Assembly: GCF_002803085.1 (NCBI RefSeq)
Contig: NZ_NNBJ01000001.1
Span: forward strand, 575,040-639,039
Length of the DNA: 64,000 bases
Source of the DNA: Streptomyces sp. CB01201
Lineage (GTDB): Bacteria > Actinomycetota > Actinomycetes > Streptomycetales > Streptomycetaceae
Direction: 5' to 3'
Shown: positions 8,501 to 17,554 of the stretch, in pieces
Layout: each line of letters starts with the position of its first letter
How positions within the stretch are numbered: position 1 is the first letter of the stretch
The notes under the pieces: generated by a model
Seen by the model: the letters and a program-made list of their open reading frames with translations, nothing else
The model's database searches: none
Told to the model about the DNA's origin: nothing
Position numbers and translations under genes: made by a program

Positions 8501-10979
8501 TGGGGTGCAGGATCGACCAGATCGACGCTTCGGTCGCGCCGCCCAGCGAGGTCACGGTCAGGCCCGGCACCTTGGCGCGGATGGAGTCGGGAAGCGACAC
8601 CGGTATCCAGTCGCCGGACAGCAGGGCCAGGCGCAGCGAGGGCAGCGGCACGGGTTCGGTGCCGAGGTACTCGTTGACCATGTGCAGCTGCGCGGGGACC
8701 GAGTTCCACAGGGTGACGCCGTGCCGGGCGACGAGATCGGCCCAGTGCGAGGGGTCGGCGCGCCGGTCGGGGTCGGGCAGGACGAGCGCGCCGCCCGCGG
8801 CGAGGACCCCGAACACGTCGTAGACGGACAGGTCGAAGCCGAGGTTGGCGAGGGCGAGGACGCGGTCGTCCGGGCCCACCGCGAACCGCTCGTTGATGTC
8901 GTCGATCGTGTTCACCGCGCCGCGGTGGCTGATCATGACGCCCTTGGGGCTGCCCGTCGACCCGGAGGTGTAGATGACGTAGGCGAGGTCGTCGGGCGCG
9001 CGCAGCCGGGCGACCGGGGCGGTCGGCGCGGGATCCAGGGTGTCCACCTCGATGGCGGTGACGCCCTCGGGCAGGACGGTACGGCCCGAACGCACCAGCG
9101 CGCAGCCGACCTTGGCGTCCCGGAGCATCTGCTCGCGGCGCGCCTCGGGCTGGTGGGTGTCGACCGGGACGTAGACGGCGCCGGCCAGCAGCGTGCCGAG
9201 GACGGCCACCACCTGCTCCCAGCTCTTGTCCATCACGACGCCGACGAGATCGCCCGGCGCGCAGCCCGCGCCCTTGAGGGCGGCGGCGACGGCGTGCGCC
9301 CGCGCGGCCACCTCGCCATGGGTGAGGACCCTGTCGCCGCTGATCACGGCGGGGTTTTCGGGCGAGTGGGCGGCCGCCGCGAACGGGCCCTCGTGCAGCA
9401 GGGCTTCGGACAGCGGGCCCTCGGTGGCGTTGGCCACGGTGCGGCGGGCGCTCTGCTCGGCGGGCAGTTCGGTCGGCACCGCCAGGTCCCATACGCCGGG
9501 GTCGGCGGCCATCCGCTCCACGAGGGTGCGGAAGGAGGCGAACATCGCCTCCACCACCCCGTCCGCCAACACCCCTTCGCGGACGTCCCAGTTGAGGGAG
9601 AGTCCCTCGCGGTCCTCCATGACCTGGCAGTCGATCCACACCTGCGGGGTCTGGCTGATGCCGTGCACCAGCCGGCCCTCGGTGTGGTCGGCCGGTGCGG
9701 ACGCGGCGTCCCCGAGCCCGATGGCACTGGTGAAGACGACCGGCATCAGGGCCGCGTCCTGCCCGCGCCTGCGGGCGATCTCGCGCATCACCTCGACACC
9801 GGTGAACAGCCGGTGGTCCAGGTCCTCGAAGAGCCGGCCCACCAGCTGCTTGCCCCGCTCGGCGAACGTGGCGCCGGACGAGCGGTCGACTTCGAGCAGC
9901 TCGACAGAGGTGAAGTCCCCTACCAGGGAGCCGACTTGGGGATGCAGCGGCAACCGGTTCAGGAGGGTGAGGTCGAGGGTGAAGCGCTGCCGGTTGCACC
10001 AGCGGCCGATGACCTCCGCGTACGCGGCGAGCACCGCACCCGACGGGGTGAGGCCGCGCGCGGTCGCGGTGTCGCGCAGCGCCTGCCACTGCGGCTGGGA
10101 CAGCGCCAGCCGATGGCGCACGAAGCGGGCCGGGCCCTCGGCGGCCGGGGCGTCCCGCATCGGGAACGCGGGCGCCGGGGGCAGCTCGTCCACGCGGTCC
10201 AGCCAGTAGGCGCGGTCGCGCTCGTAGCGGGTGCTCTGGCGCAGCCCGCGTTCGGCGAGCAGATAGTCCCGGAAGGTGACGGGCAGTTCGGGCAGGGGCG
10301 CCGACAAGTCGGCGTACAGGGTGCGCAGTTCGTCGAGCAGGAGGTTGATCGAGACGTAGTCGGCGATCAGGAAGTCCAGCGAGACGTGCAGCAGCGCGTG
10401 ATCGGCGAAGAGGGTGGCCCGCAGCTCGAACAGCGGCCACACACCGGCCGGCCTGATCTCGTGGTCCATCGCGTCCCGCTGTGCCGCCAGCGCCCGTCCG
10501 GCGTGCTCCGGGGGGGCCTCGCGCAGATCGGTGACCTCGATGCGGTACGGGGCCACGGCGGTCAGGACCCGCTGGGACCCCTCCTCGTCGACGACGGCCC
10601 GCAGCATGTCGTGCCGTTCGATCAGGAGCTGCCAGGCCTGCTCCATCCGGGCCGGGTCGAGGCTGGTGAAGCGCAGCTCCCCGTAGGCGTGGCAGGCGAC
10701 GCCGCCGTACGCGAAGAGGTCCTTGCGGCCGAGCAGATACGCGGTCTGCACATCGGTGAGCGGGAACGGGGTGTGGCGGTCGTCGGGGTGGTGCACGACC
10801 GTGCTGCGGGTGCGCTCCGCACGCAGGTGGCCGAGCACCTGCTCCTTGTGGGCGCGCAATGCCTCGCGGCGCTCGTCGGTCAGCGCGCCCTGGGGGGCGC
10901 GGAACCGCAGCCGTCCCGACTCCTCCCACAACTCGACCCCGGCGGCCTCCAGTTCGGCCAAGAGCCCGGCGATGTTCAT
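5508..10979 (-). CDS. NRPS1: docking-Cy-A(MT)-PCP-TE, cysteine module with degenerate TE
   Basis: 1823 residues, organised like PchF. Residues 1-55 resemble a TubC-type docking domain. The Cy domain (about 70-495) has DFLIAD as its DxxxxD motif near 205. The A domain has YTSGSTGSPKG (about 673), FDLSVYD (about 713) and A8 near 920. A methyltransferase is inserted between A8 and A10, with LLEVGAGVGG near 1176; A10 is NGKTDRR near 1395. PCP Ser lies in GGDSLLAA near 1456, followed by a TE-like domain. The A-domain code reads DLYNLSLIWK, the known cysteine code. Thus it should add and cyclise Cys and methylate the ring. In the TE motif, VGAHVGG, His1607 occupies the nucleophile position. ATG start overlaps the NRPS2 stop. 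Confidence 0.95.
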   Translation of the reverse strand: MNIAGLLAELEAAGVELWEESGRLRFRAPQGALTDERREALRAHKEQVLGHLRAERTRSTVVHHPDDRHTPFPLTDVQTAYLLGRKDLFAYGGVACHAYGELRFTSLDPARMEQAWQLLIERHDMLRAVVDEEGSQRVLTAVAPYRIEVTDLREAPPEHAGRALAAQRDAMDHEIRPAGVWPLFELRATLFADHALLHVSLDFLIADYVSINLLLDELRTLYADLSAPLPELPVTFRDYLLAERGLRQSTRYERDRAYWLDRVDELPPAPAFPMRDAPAAEGPARFVRHRLALSQPQWQALRDTATARGLTPSGAVLAAYAEVIGRWCNRQRFTLDLTLLNRLPLHPQVGSLVGDFTSVELLEVDRSSGATFAERGKQLVGRLFEDLDHRLFTGVEVMREIARRRGQDAALMPVVFTSAIGLGDAASAPADHTEGRLVHGISQTPQVWIDCQVMEDREGLSLNWDVREGVLADGVVEAMFASFRTLVERMAADPGVWDLAVPTELPAEQSARRTVANATEGPLSEALLHEGPFAAAAHSPENPAVISGDRVLTHGEVAARAHAVAAALKGAGCAPGDLVGVVMDKSWEQVVAVLGTLLAGAVYVPVDTHQPEARREQMLRDAKVGCALVRSGRTVLPEGVTAIEVDTLDPAPTAPVARLRAPDDLAYVIYTSGSTGSPKGVMISHRGAVNTIDDINERFAVGPDDRVLALANLGFDLSVYDVFGVLAAGGALVLPDPDRRADPSHWADLVARHGVTLWNSVPAQLHMVNEYLGTEPVPLPSLRLALLSGDWIPVSLPDSIRAKVPGLTVTSLGGATEASIWSILHPIDEVTPGLPSIPYGRPLTNQRFHVLDAAMEPCPDLVAGELYIAGIGLALGYLGDEARTAERFLTHPRTGERLYRTGDLGRYLPDGEIEFLGRDDRQVKIRGHRIETAEVEAALRSHPAVADCVVLVEGERPWERRLMAFAETARVPAGAAERDSALVEAVTADGEEVRAGVNAEQVVGFARRLDEAALLAMMDVLQTSGLFATADDRHSLETILLSAAVAPKHHRLVRRWLAALEREGYVERSSKDGAYRALRRAEPGSVDEAWVRVDEALPTAQDGSELLSYFRTATAHLPQLLRDEQDPVQLLFPEGRLEIQEAAYTEGFLNSYLNRVATSVVQRIAQEHAPRGTLRLLEVGAGVGGVSVEAVPRLAGTDCSYLFTDVSQFFLNKAAERFTDFPWVDYQLFDMNEEYRPQGIEPNSLDVILCGNVMHYSRNASVVLDRMREMLAPGGWLIFIETTRDNYQILTSMEFLFDATNGDFEDVRKGADQTFVARDQWLDLIAGAGGETVVCLPDTKDPLSTIGMHVFAVQFKQDRVPVNAAEVLGHVAERLPEEMVPAHLQLVDALPLTDNGKTDRRTLASWLLPRGAVEQRAGAGDRVPMTDLEQRIQAAWCTVLGTTAVGREETFYEAGGDSLLAAQVVGVLREEVAEAKHTFFDELLREVLNGASVARLAALLATGQIDGEQSAARESESASAAPAAFLGGGDDDGVWATCAEGFGTAERYAALCAPLEDAGPLLDLSAGHPLTDYADATSAVLIERIAHDRAKTLRATGHTRFHLVGAHVGGVLAAETARLLAEGGAEVDLTVISSYPLPAVVEDDAFAEYLFALGAGLDPAALGLPGDTLTGPALAAVLAATPGRVPDGALSRLDGPHAELAQSFGQYAARPEQERLAALAAALGTDAQDLRPRLRAGRALADACAVHRPEAYAGDLTLVLHTDEIALWPTLRADMTEWWSAGCLGEVRRIDAPGTHFDCLDPARAARIAALLTDVRTEKENQA

Positions 10980-13900
10980 AGGGTTCCCTCTTCCATGGCG
11001 GTCAGGGCGGTCGTGTTCCGTTGCTCCTGGACGAGCGCGGCGAGCGCGCTCACGGTGGGCGTGGCAAAGAACTGACGTAGCGTCAGTCGCAGTCCGGTGG
11101 CCCGGTACAGCTCCTCGGCGGCGCGGGTGGCGGTGAGGCTGTCCCCGCCGAGCAGGAAGAAGCTCTCGCCGCGCCCCACCCGTTCGGTTTCCAGAACCGC
11201 ACCGAAGACGCCGGCGACCAGCTGCTCAAGCTCTCCTCGGGGCGGCTCGCCCCGGTCGGGACCGGCGCCCGCTCCGGCCGCGAGGTCGGTGAGGGCGGCG
11301 CGGTCCACCTTGCCGTTGGCGGTCAGCGGCAGCCGCTCCACGGCCTCGATCCGGTCCGGGATCATGTAGTGCGGCAGCCGCTCGACGAGCGCGGCGCGCA
11401 GGGCCTCGGTGTCGGGCGCCATGCCGGTGTCGGAGACGACGAAGGCGACGATGCGATGGCGCGGGCGCTCCCCGGCGGTCAGCGCCACCGCGCGGGCCAC
11501 ACCCGGCGCCGTGCCGAGCGCCGCCTCGATCTCGCCCAGCTCGATCCGGTGCCCGCCGACCTTCACCTGATGGTCGGCGCGGCCCAGGAATTCGAGCACC
11601 GCCCCCGGCCGGTAGCGGCCGAGATCGCCGGTGCGGTACCAGCGCCGGCCCGCGTGCGTGACGAACCGCTCGGCCGTGCGCACCGGATCGCCCCGGTAGC
11701 CCTCGGCCACACCGGCGCCGCCGATCCACAGCTCGCCGGGCACCCAGTCGGGGCAGTCCCGGGCGTGCGCGTCGGCCACGCGATAGCGCTGGTTGCGCAG
11801 GGGAGTGCCGTACGGAATGGAGGGCCAGTTCTCCAAAAGGCCTTCCACTACATGGTAGTTGGACCAGATCGCGGCCTCGGTGGCGCCGCCCAGGGCGACC
11901 AGCCGACAGTGCGGGGCCCGTTCGGCGAGCCGGCCCGGCAGATCCAGACCGACCCAGTCGCCGGAGACCAGCGCCAGGCGCAGCCCGTCGAGCGCGGGCC
12001 CGTCGGCCGCCGCCACCAGGAGCATGTCGAGCAGCGCGGGCACCGTGTTCCACAGGGTCACCCCGTGGTCGCGGACCGAGCCGAGCCAGCGGTGCGCCTC
12101 GCGGCGGTCCTCCTCGGCGACGAGGACGAGCGCCCCGCCCGCCGACAGCGGACCGAAGATGTCGTAGACGGACAGGTCGAAGTCGAGCGCGGAGACGGCC
12201 AGGACGCGGTCCTCGGGGCCCACGCCGAACCGCTCACCGATGTCCTCGACGGTGTTGGCGGCCGCCCGGTGGGTGATCTCGACACCCTTCGGCTCGCCCG
12301 TGGAGCCCGAGGTGAAGATGGTGTACGCGAGGGTGTCCTCGGGCACCTCGACGGGCCCGGACAGCGGCACGGCGCCGAACGCCGCTTCCACGTCGACGCG
12401 GTGGACCCCTTCGGGCCAGTCCCCGAACGCGCCGCCGGTGAGCGCCACCCGCGCCCCGGCGTTGGCCAGGATCCGGGCGCGGCGCGCCGGCGGCTGGTCC
12501 ACACCCACCGGAACGTACGCGGCCCCCGCGGCGAGCACACCGAGCACCGCGGCGATCTGGTCCGGCCCCTTGGGCAGGACGACGGCCACCATGTCCGCGG
12601 GCCGCACCCCCGCCTCCCGCAGCGCCCCGGCGACACGCAGGGCGCGGTCGGCCAGGCCCGCGTAGTCCAGCGTGCCGGACTCGCCCCACAGCAGCGCCGT
12701 CCGCTCCGGTGCGGTGCGGGCCCGAGCGAAGAACGCCCGGTGCAGCAGCCCGCCGCCGGCCGGGGCCTCGGTGGCGTTGACGGCGGCGCGGGCCGCGCTC
12801 TGTGCGGCCGGGAGCGGCACGGTGACCTCGGCGGACCAGTCCGCCGTGCACAGGCTGCGCAGCAGGTGCTCGTACGCGCCGAACATGTCGGCCACGACGC
12901 CGTCGGGGAACAGTTCCTCCACCACGTCCCAGTTGATGGCGAGCCCGCCGTCCCGCTCGACCACCTGGCAGTCCAGCCAGACCTGCGGGGTCTGGGAGAG
13001 GCCGTAGACCTGCTCCCCGAACGGCATGCTGAGATCGGCGAGCTTGTCCGAGACGCCCAGTGTGCTCGTGAAGACGACCGGCATCGGGGAGTCCATCACC
13101 CCGTCGCGCAGGGCCAGTTCGCGAAGGACCCAGATCGCCGAGACCGAGCTGTGCTGGAGGCCGTCCCAGATCTGCTGCTGGAAGCGGCGCGCGGCGGATC
13201 CCCAGCCCTCGCCCGCCCGCGGGCGGTGGCCGACCAGGAGCAGCGAGGTGAAGTCGCCCACGATGTCGTTGATGTCGGGGTGCACCTCGCGCCGGTCGAA
13301 CAGCGTGAGGTTCAAGGTGACGTCCGGGTGCGCGCTCCAGGCGGCGAGGACGTCCGCGAACGCGGTCGCCAGCAGCGCGGAGGGCGTGAGCCCCACCTCG
13401 CGGCCCCGCGCGGTGAGCGTCGCCCAGGTGTCCGGCTCCAGGGCGAACTCGCGCCGGGCGAAGCGGGGCGCGGTCACCAGGGCCGGGTCCACGGCGAGCG
13501 GCAGCGCGGGGGCGGGCGGCAGGTCGTCGAGCCGGGCCCGCCAGTAGTCCCGGTCGGCCGCCAGGTCGTCGTCGGCGGGCGCGGCCTGGAGGACGTAGTC
13601 CCTGAACGACACACCCAGGGAGGGGAGTTGGGTGCGCGGTGCGCGGTAGAGGGTGGACAGCTCCCAGAACAGGGTCATGATGCTCAGCGCGTCGAGCACG
13701 ATGTAGTCGAAGCCGAAGGCGATCCGGGTCCGGCCGGCGCCGTAGCGCGTGGCGGCGATGTCGAACAGCGGCCAGCTGCCCACGTCGAAGACCCGGTGGT
13801 CCATGGCGGCACGCTGACGGGCCAGCGCCGGCTCCTCGTCGCCGGGAGCCGCGTCCGTGACGGTGAGGCGGAACCGGGGCACCTTCGGCAGGATCTTCTG

Positions 13901-16900
13901 GTTGCCGTCGTCGTCGAAGACGGCCCGCATCATCTCGTGCCGCTCCACCAGGCGGTTCCAGACGTCCTCCAGGAGGGCGAGGTCCACGTCCTGGCCGTCG
14001 AACTCCCAGTACCAGTACGAGCCGACGCCGCCCAGGGTGAAGTCGGAGCCCCGGCCCAGCCAGTAGGCGCGCTGCACGTCGGTCGCCGGGAACGGCTCGC
14101 CGCGCCGCGCCAGGTCGGCGGTGACCGTGGGCAGCCGGGTCGGGCGGCCCGGGGTGAGGCCGGCGGCGAACTCCCGCAAGGTCGGAGCGGCGAACAGCCG
14201 CCCGAGGTCGGCGTCGTGCAGGCCCTCGGCCTTGAGCCGGGTGAGCAGCCGGGTGGCGAGCAGACTGTCGCCCCCGAGCGCGAAGAAGTCGTCGGTGCGG
14301 CCCACGCGTTCGGTGCCGAGCAACTGCTCCCACAGGGTCGCGACCGCCGCCTCCACGGGGCCTTCCGGCGGCACATGGGCGGCGCTCACGCGGGGCGCGC
14401 CGGACAGCAGTTCCGTCAGCGCGGCGCGATCCACCTTCGCGTTGGCGTTGAGCGGCAGCGCGGCCACGGAGGTGATCCGGTCCGGCACCATGTGGGCGGG
14501 CAGCAGCGCGGCCAGATGCTCCCGCAGCGCGGCGAACTGCGCCTCTGTGCCCAGGATTTCACCTCCCTGTTCGCGCTCGGCCGCGTCGGGGCCCAGCACC
14601 ACGGCCGCGGCGAGCCGGCGTGGCTCGTCGCCGACCGGCACCACGGCGGCGGCCGTCACGTCCGGGTGCGAGACCAGGGCGGCCTCGATCTCACCGGGCT
14701 CGATGCGATGCCCCCGGATCTTGACCTGGAAGTCGGACCTGCCGAGGAATTCGAGGGTGCCGTCCGGCCAGTAGCGGGCCAGGTCGCCCGTGCGGTACCA
14801 GCGCAGGCCCTCGTACGTCACGAACCGGTCGGCGGTGCGCTCCGGGTCCCCCCGGTATCCGTCGGCCACCGACGCGCCGCCGATCCACAGCTCGCCCGGC
14901 ACCCAGTCCGGCCGGTCGTGGCCGTACGGGTCGGCCACCCGGCACCGCTGATTGGCCAGCGGTACGCCGTACGGCACACAACTGCCGTAGGGAACGGGCC
15001 TGTTGGTCTCGTACACGGTGGAGTGGATGGCGGTCTCGGTGGTGCCGCCGAGCCCGGCGAAGCGCAGTCCGGGGAAGACCTCGGCCGCGCGCTCGGCCAG
15101 GGCGACCGGCACCCGGTCGCCGCCGAGCAGGGCCACCCGGAGAGCGGGCGCACCGCCCTCGGAGGCCGCGGCCTCCAGGAACATGGCGAACAGGGTCGGC
15201 ACGCAGTTGACGACGGTGACGCCGTACTCCCTCACCAGGGCGAGCCAGGCACGGGCGTCGCGCCGCTCGGGCTCGCTCACGACGACCACCGCGCCTCCGG
15301 CCGACAGCGGGCCGAAGATGTCGTACACGGACAGGTCGAAATCGAGCGCGGAGACCGCGAGGGTCCGGTCGTCGGGCCCCACCGAGAAGTGCTCGCCGAG
15401 CGCGGCGACGGTGTTGCCGGCCGCCCGGTGGGAGACCACGACGCCCTTCGGCACGCCGGTGGAGCCCGAGGTGTAGATCAGGTACGCGGGTGCGCCGGTG
15501 TCCGGCGCCGCGGGCGCGTCGATCGGGCGCGCGGCGGCGGACTCGGCGAGCGTGGCCGCGGTGACCGAGGCGCGGGCACCGCTGGACTCCTGGATACGGG
15601 CGCGGCGCTCGGCGGGCTGGTCGACCCCGACCGGTACGTAGACGCCACCCGCCGCGAGGACTCCGAGGACGGCGACGATCTGGTCCGGGCCCTTGGGCAG
15701 GGTCACCAGGACCGTCTCGCCGGGCGCCAGACCGCGCTCGCGCAGCGACCCGGCGAGCCGCAGGGCGCGAGCGGCGACCTCGCCGTAGCTGAGCGCGCCG
15801 TCGCGCGAGAGGAGCGCCGCCCGGCCGGGATCGGCGGCGGCCCGCGCGAAGAACGCGCTGTGCAGCGGGGCGTCGGGCAGCGCGCGGCTGGTGGCGTTCA
15901 CCGTCGCGCGCGCCGCGCGCTGCCGCGCGGGGAGCAGATCGGGCAGCGGGCCGTCCCAGTCGGCGCCCGGGGCGGTCAGCTGGGACACCAGGGTGCGCAG
16001 GGCCGCGAACATCGCGTCCACGGCGCCCTCCGGGAAGAGCGCGTCCACCGCCTCCCAGTTGAGCCGGATCCCGTCGGCCTCCTCCACCACCTGGAGGTCC
16101 ATCCACACCTGCGGGGTCTGCGAACTCATCCAGGCGGGCTCGCCCAGAACGCCGCGCACCTCCGGTCCGAACAGCTCGCCCATGCTGAGCGCGCTGGTGA
16201 ACACGACCGGGGCGAGGGCCGCGCCCCGCCGGGTACGGGCCAGGTCGCGGAGCACCTCGGTGCCGGGATAGTCGCCGTGCGCGGCGGCCTCCCGGAAGGC
16301 CGCCTGCACCTGGCGGGCCCGCGCGGCGAAGGAGTCCGCCTCCTGCGGCTCGACGGTCAGCAGCAGCAGACTGGTGAAGTCGCCCACCAGCGAGGGGACT
16401 TCGGGGTGTACGGGGTCGCGGTCGAAGAGCGGCAGATTGAGCAGGAAGCGCTCCTCGGCACTCCACAGCGCCAGCACCTGGGCGTAGCAGGCGGCCAGCG
16501 CCATCGAGGGGCTGACTCCGTGCGCGCGCGAAAGGGTCAGGAGCCGCTCGCGTTCGGCGGCGCCCAGCAGAGTGCTGCGCCGGGTCGTGCGCGCGTCGCG
16601 GATCTGCTCCGGGGCCGCCGCCAGCGGGAGTTGGGGTCCGCCCGGCAGTGTGGGGAGCCGCGACGCCCAGTAGGCGCGGTCCCGCTCGCGTCCCTCGGCG
16701 GGGTGTGCGGTGCGCTCGGCGAGGTAGCGCCGGTAGCTGTAGGCGGACGGCTCGGGGCGCTCGTCCGGGCGGTCGTAGTGGCGGGCCAGATCCGCGATCA
16801 CGATGCGGAAGCTCATCGCGTCACAGACCAGCATGTCGATGTCGATGTGCAGCCGCCCGGTCCCGCCGGGGAGCCGGGTGAGCCGGACATCGAGTACCCG

Positions 16901-17536
16901 GCCGCGAGCCACGTCCATCCGCTGATGCGACAACTCGCCACGCAGCCGCGCCAGTTCGGCCTCGCACTCCTCGGACGGCAGGGCACGCAGATCGTGCACG
17001 CCGGCCAGGCCGGTGGGTGCCGGGTCGATCTGCTGGGTGCCGTCGTCGAGGAAGCGGGCCCGCAGCATCGGGTGCCGGGTGGTGAGGGAGCGCAGCGCGG
17101 CGTCGAGGCGGTCGGGGTCCAGGGCGGGGCCGTCGAACTCGAAGTAGAAGTGGCTCCCGGAACCGAGCGCCTGGCCCTCGGCGCGGCCGATCCAGTAGGC
17201 GTGCTGCATGGGGGCCAGGGGGAAGGGCGCCCGCTCGTCGAGCTCGGTGTACGCGTCGTCGTGGGCGCTCTCGCCGACGGGGTCCCGGGGCTTGTCGTGG
17301 TCCTGGCCGCCCGCGCGGCCGCTCGCCAGCGTCCACCAGTCGCACAGCCGCGGCTGTGCGATCAGCTCGCCGAACGTGACCGCCACGCCCTCGCGGCGCC
17401 ACAGCCCGGCGAGCCGCATGACGCCCATCGAATCCAGACCCCGGGCCACCAGGTCGTCGTCGTCGAGGATGGACGCGACGGGTTCCTCCAGCAGGTCCGC
17501 TACGGCCCTGCGCATGTCATCGAGCGAAATTCCCAT
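10976..17536 (-). CDS. NRPS2: ArCP-Cy-A-PCP-Cy-A-PCP, two heterocyclisation modules
   Basis: 2186 residues. An aryl carrier protein is at 1-75 with Ser in GLDSMGV. Cy1 has DMLVCD (about 234) and Cy2 has DYIVLD (about 1277), the DxxxxD motif of cyclising condensation domains. A1 core motifs are near 685-1037 and A2 near 1742-2077. PCP serines lie in GGDSLLA (about 1090) and GGDSLTA (about 2130). The A2 code reads DLYNLSLIWK (Cys). The A1 code reads DLYNLGLIHK, differing from Cys at two positions in the direction of the Thr code. The protein should load an aryl group from the DhbE-like ligase and build two five-membered rings before passing the chain to NRPS1. ATG at 17536, with GGGGG upstream. 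Confidence 0.95.
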   Translation of the reverse strand: MGISLDDMRRAVADLLEEPVASILDDDDLVARGLDSMGVMRLAGLWRREGVAVTFGELIAQPRLCDWWTLASGRAGGQDHDKPRDPVGESAHDDAYTELDERAPFPLAPMQHAYWIGRAEGQALGSGSHFYFEFDGPALDPDRLDAALRSLTTRHPMLRARFLDDGTQQIDPAPTGLAGVHDLRALPSEECEAELARLRGELSHQRMDVARGRVLDVRLTRLPGGTGRLHIDIDMLVCDAMSFRIVIADLARHYDRPDERPEPSAYSYRRYLAERTAHPAEGRERDRAYWASRLPTLPGGPQLPLAAAPEQIRDARTTRRSTLLGAAERERLLTLSRAHGVSPSMALAACYAQVLALWSAEERFLLNLPLFDRDPVHPEVPSLVGDFTSLLLLTVEPQEADSFAARARQVQAAFREAAAHGDYPGTEVLRDLARTRRGAALAPVVFTSALSMGELFGPEVRGVLGEPAWMSSQTPQVWMDLQVVEEADGIRLNWEAVDALFPEGAVDAMFAALRTLVSQLTAPGADWDGPLPDLLPARQRAARATVNATSRALPDAPLHSAFFARAAADPGRAALLSRDGALSYGEVAARALRLAGSLRERGLAPGETVLVTLPKGPDQIVAVLGVLAAGGVYVPVGVDQPAERRARIQESSGARASVTAATLAESAAARPIDAPAAPDTGAPAYLIYTSGSTGVPKGVVVSHRAAGNTVAALGEHFSVGPDDRTLAVSALDFDLSVYDIFGPLSAGGAVVVVSEPERRDARAWLALVREYGVTVVNCVPTLFAMFLEAAASEGGAPALRVALLGGDRVPVALAERAAEVFPGLRFAGLGGTTETAIHSTVYETNRPVPYGSCVPYGVPLANQRCRVADPYGHDRPDWVPGELWIGGASVADGYRGDPERTADRFVTYEGLRWYRTGDLARYWPDGTLEFLGRSDFQVKIRGHRIEPGEIEAALVSHPDVTAAAVVPVGDEPRRLAAAVVLGPDAAEREQGGEILGTEAQFAALREHLAALLPAHMVPDRITSVAALPLNANAKVDRAALTELLSGAPRVSAAHVPPEGPVEAAVATLWEQLLGTERVGRTDDFFALGGDSLLATRLLTRLKAEGLHDADLGRLFAAPTLREFAAGLTPGRPTRLPTVTADLARRGEPFPATDVQRAYWLGRGSDFTLGGVGSYWYWEFDGQDVDLALLEDVWNRLVERHEMMRAVFDDDGNQKILPKVPRFRLTVTDAAPGDEEPALARQRAAMDHRVFDVGSWPLFDIAATRYGAGRTRIAFGFDYIVLDALSIMTLFWELSTLYRAPRTQLPSLGVSFRDYVLQAAPADDDLAADRDYWRARLDDLPPAPALPLAVDPALVTAPRFARREFALEPDTWATLTARGREVGLTPSALLATAFADVLAAWSAHPDVTLNLTLFDRREVHPDINDIVGDFTSLLLVGHRPRAGEGWGSAARRFQQQIWDGLQHSSVSAIWVLRELALRDGVMDSPMPVVFTSTLGVSDKLADLSMPFGEQVYGLSQTPQVWLDCQVVERDGGLAINWDVVEELFPDGVVADMFGAYEHLLRSLCTADWSAEVTVPLPAAQSAARAAVNATEAPAGGGLLHRAFFARARTAPERTALLWGESGTLDYAGLADRALRVAGALREAGVRPADMVAVVLPKGPDQIAAVLGVLAAGAAYVPVGVDQPPARRARILANAGARVALTGGAFGDWPEGVHRVDVEAAFGAVPLSGPVEVPEDTLAYTIFTSGSTGEPKGVEITHRAAANTVEDIGERFGVGPEDRVLAVSALDFDLSVYDIFGPLSAGGALVLVAEEDRREAHRWLGSVRDHGVTLWNTVPALLDMLLVAAADGPALDGLRLALVSGDWVGLDLPGRLAERAPHCRLVALGGATEAAIWSNYHVVEGLLENWPSIPYGTPLRNQRYRVADAHARDCPDWVPGELWIGGAGVAEGYRGDPVRTAERFVTHAGRRWYRTGDLGRYRPGAVLEFLGRADHQVKVGGHRIELGEIEAALGTAPGVARAVALTAGERPRHRIVAFVVSDTGMAPDTEALRAALVERLPHYMIPDRIEAVERLPLTANGKVDRAALTDLAAGAGAGPDRGEPPRGELEQLVAGVFGAVLETERVGRGESFFLLGGDSLTATRAAEELYRATGLRLTLRQFFATPTVSALAALVQEQRNTTALTAMEEGTL

Positions 17537-17554
17537 GGGTGCCCCCGATGGTGG

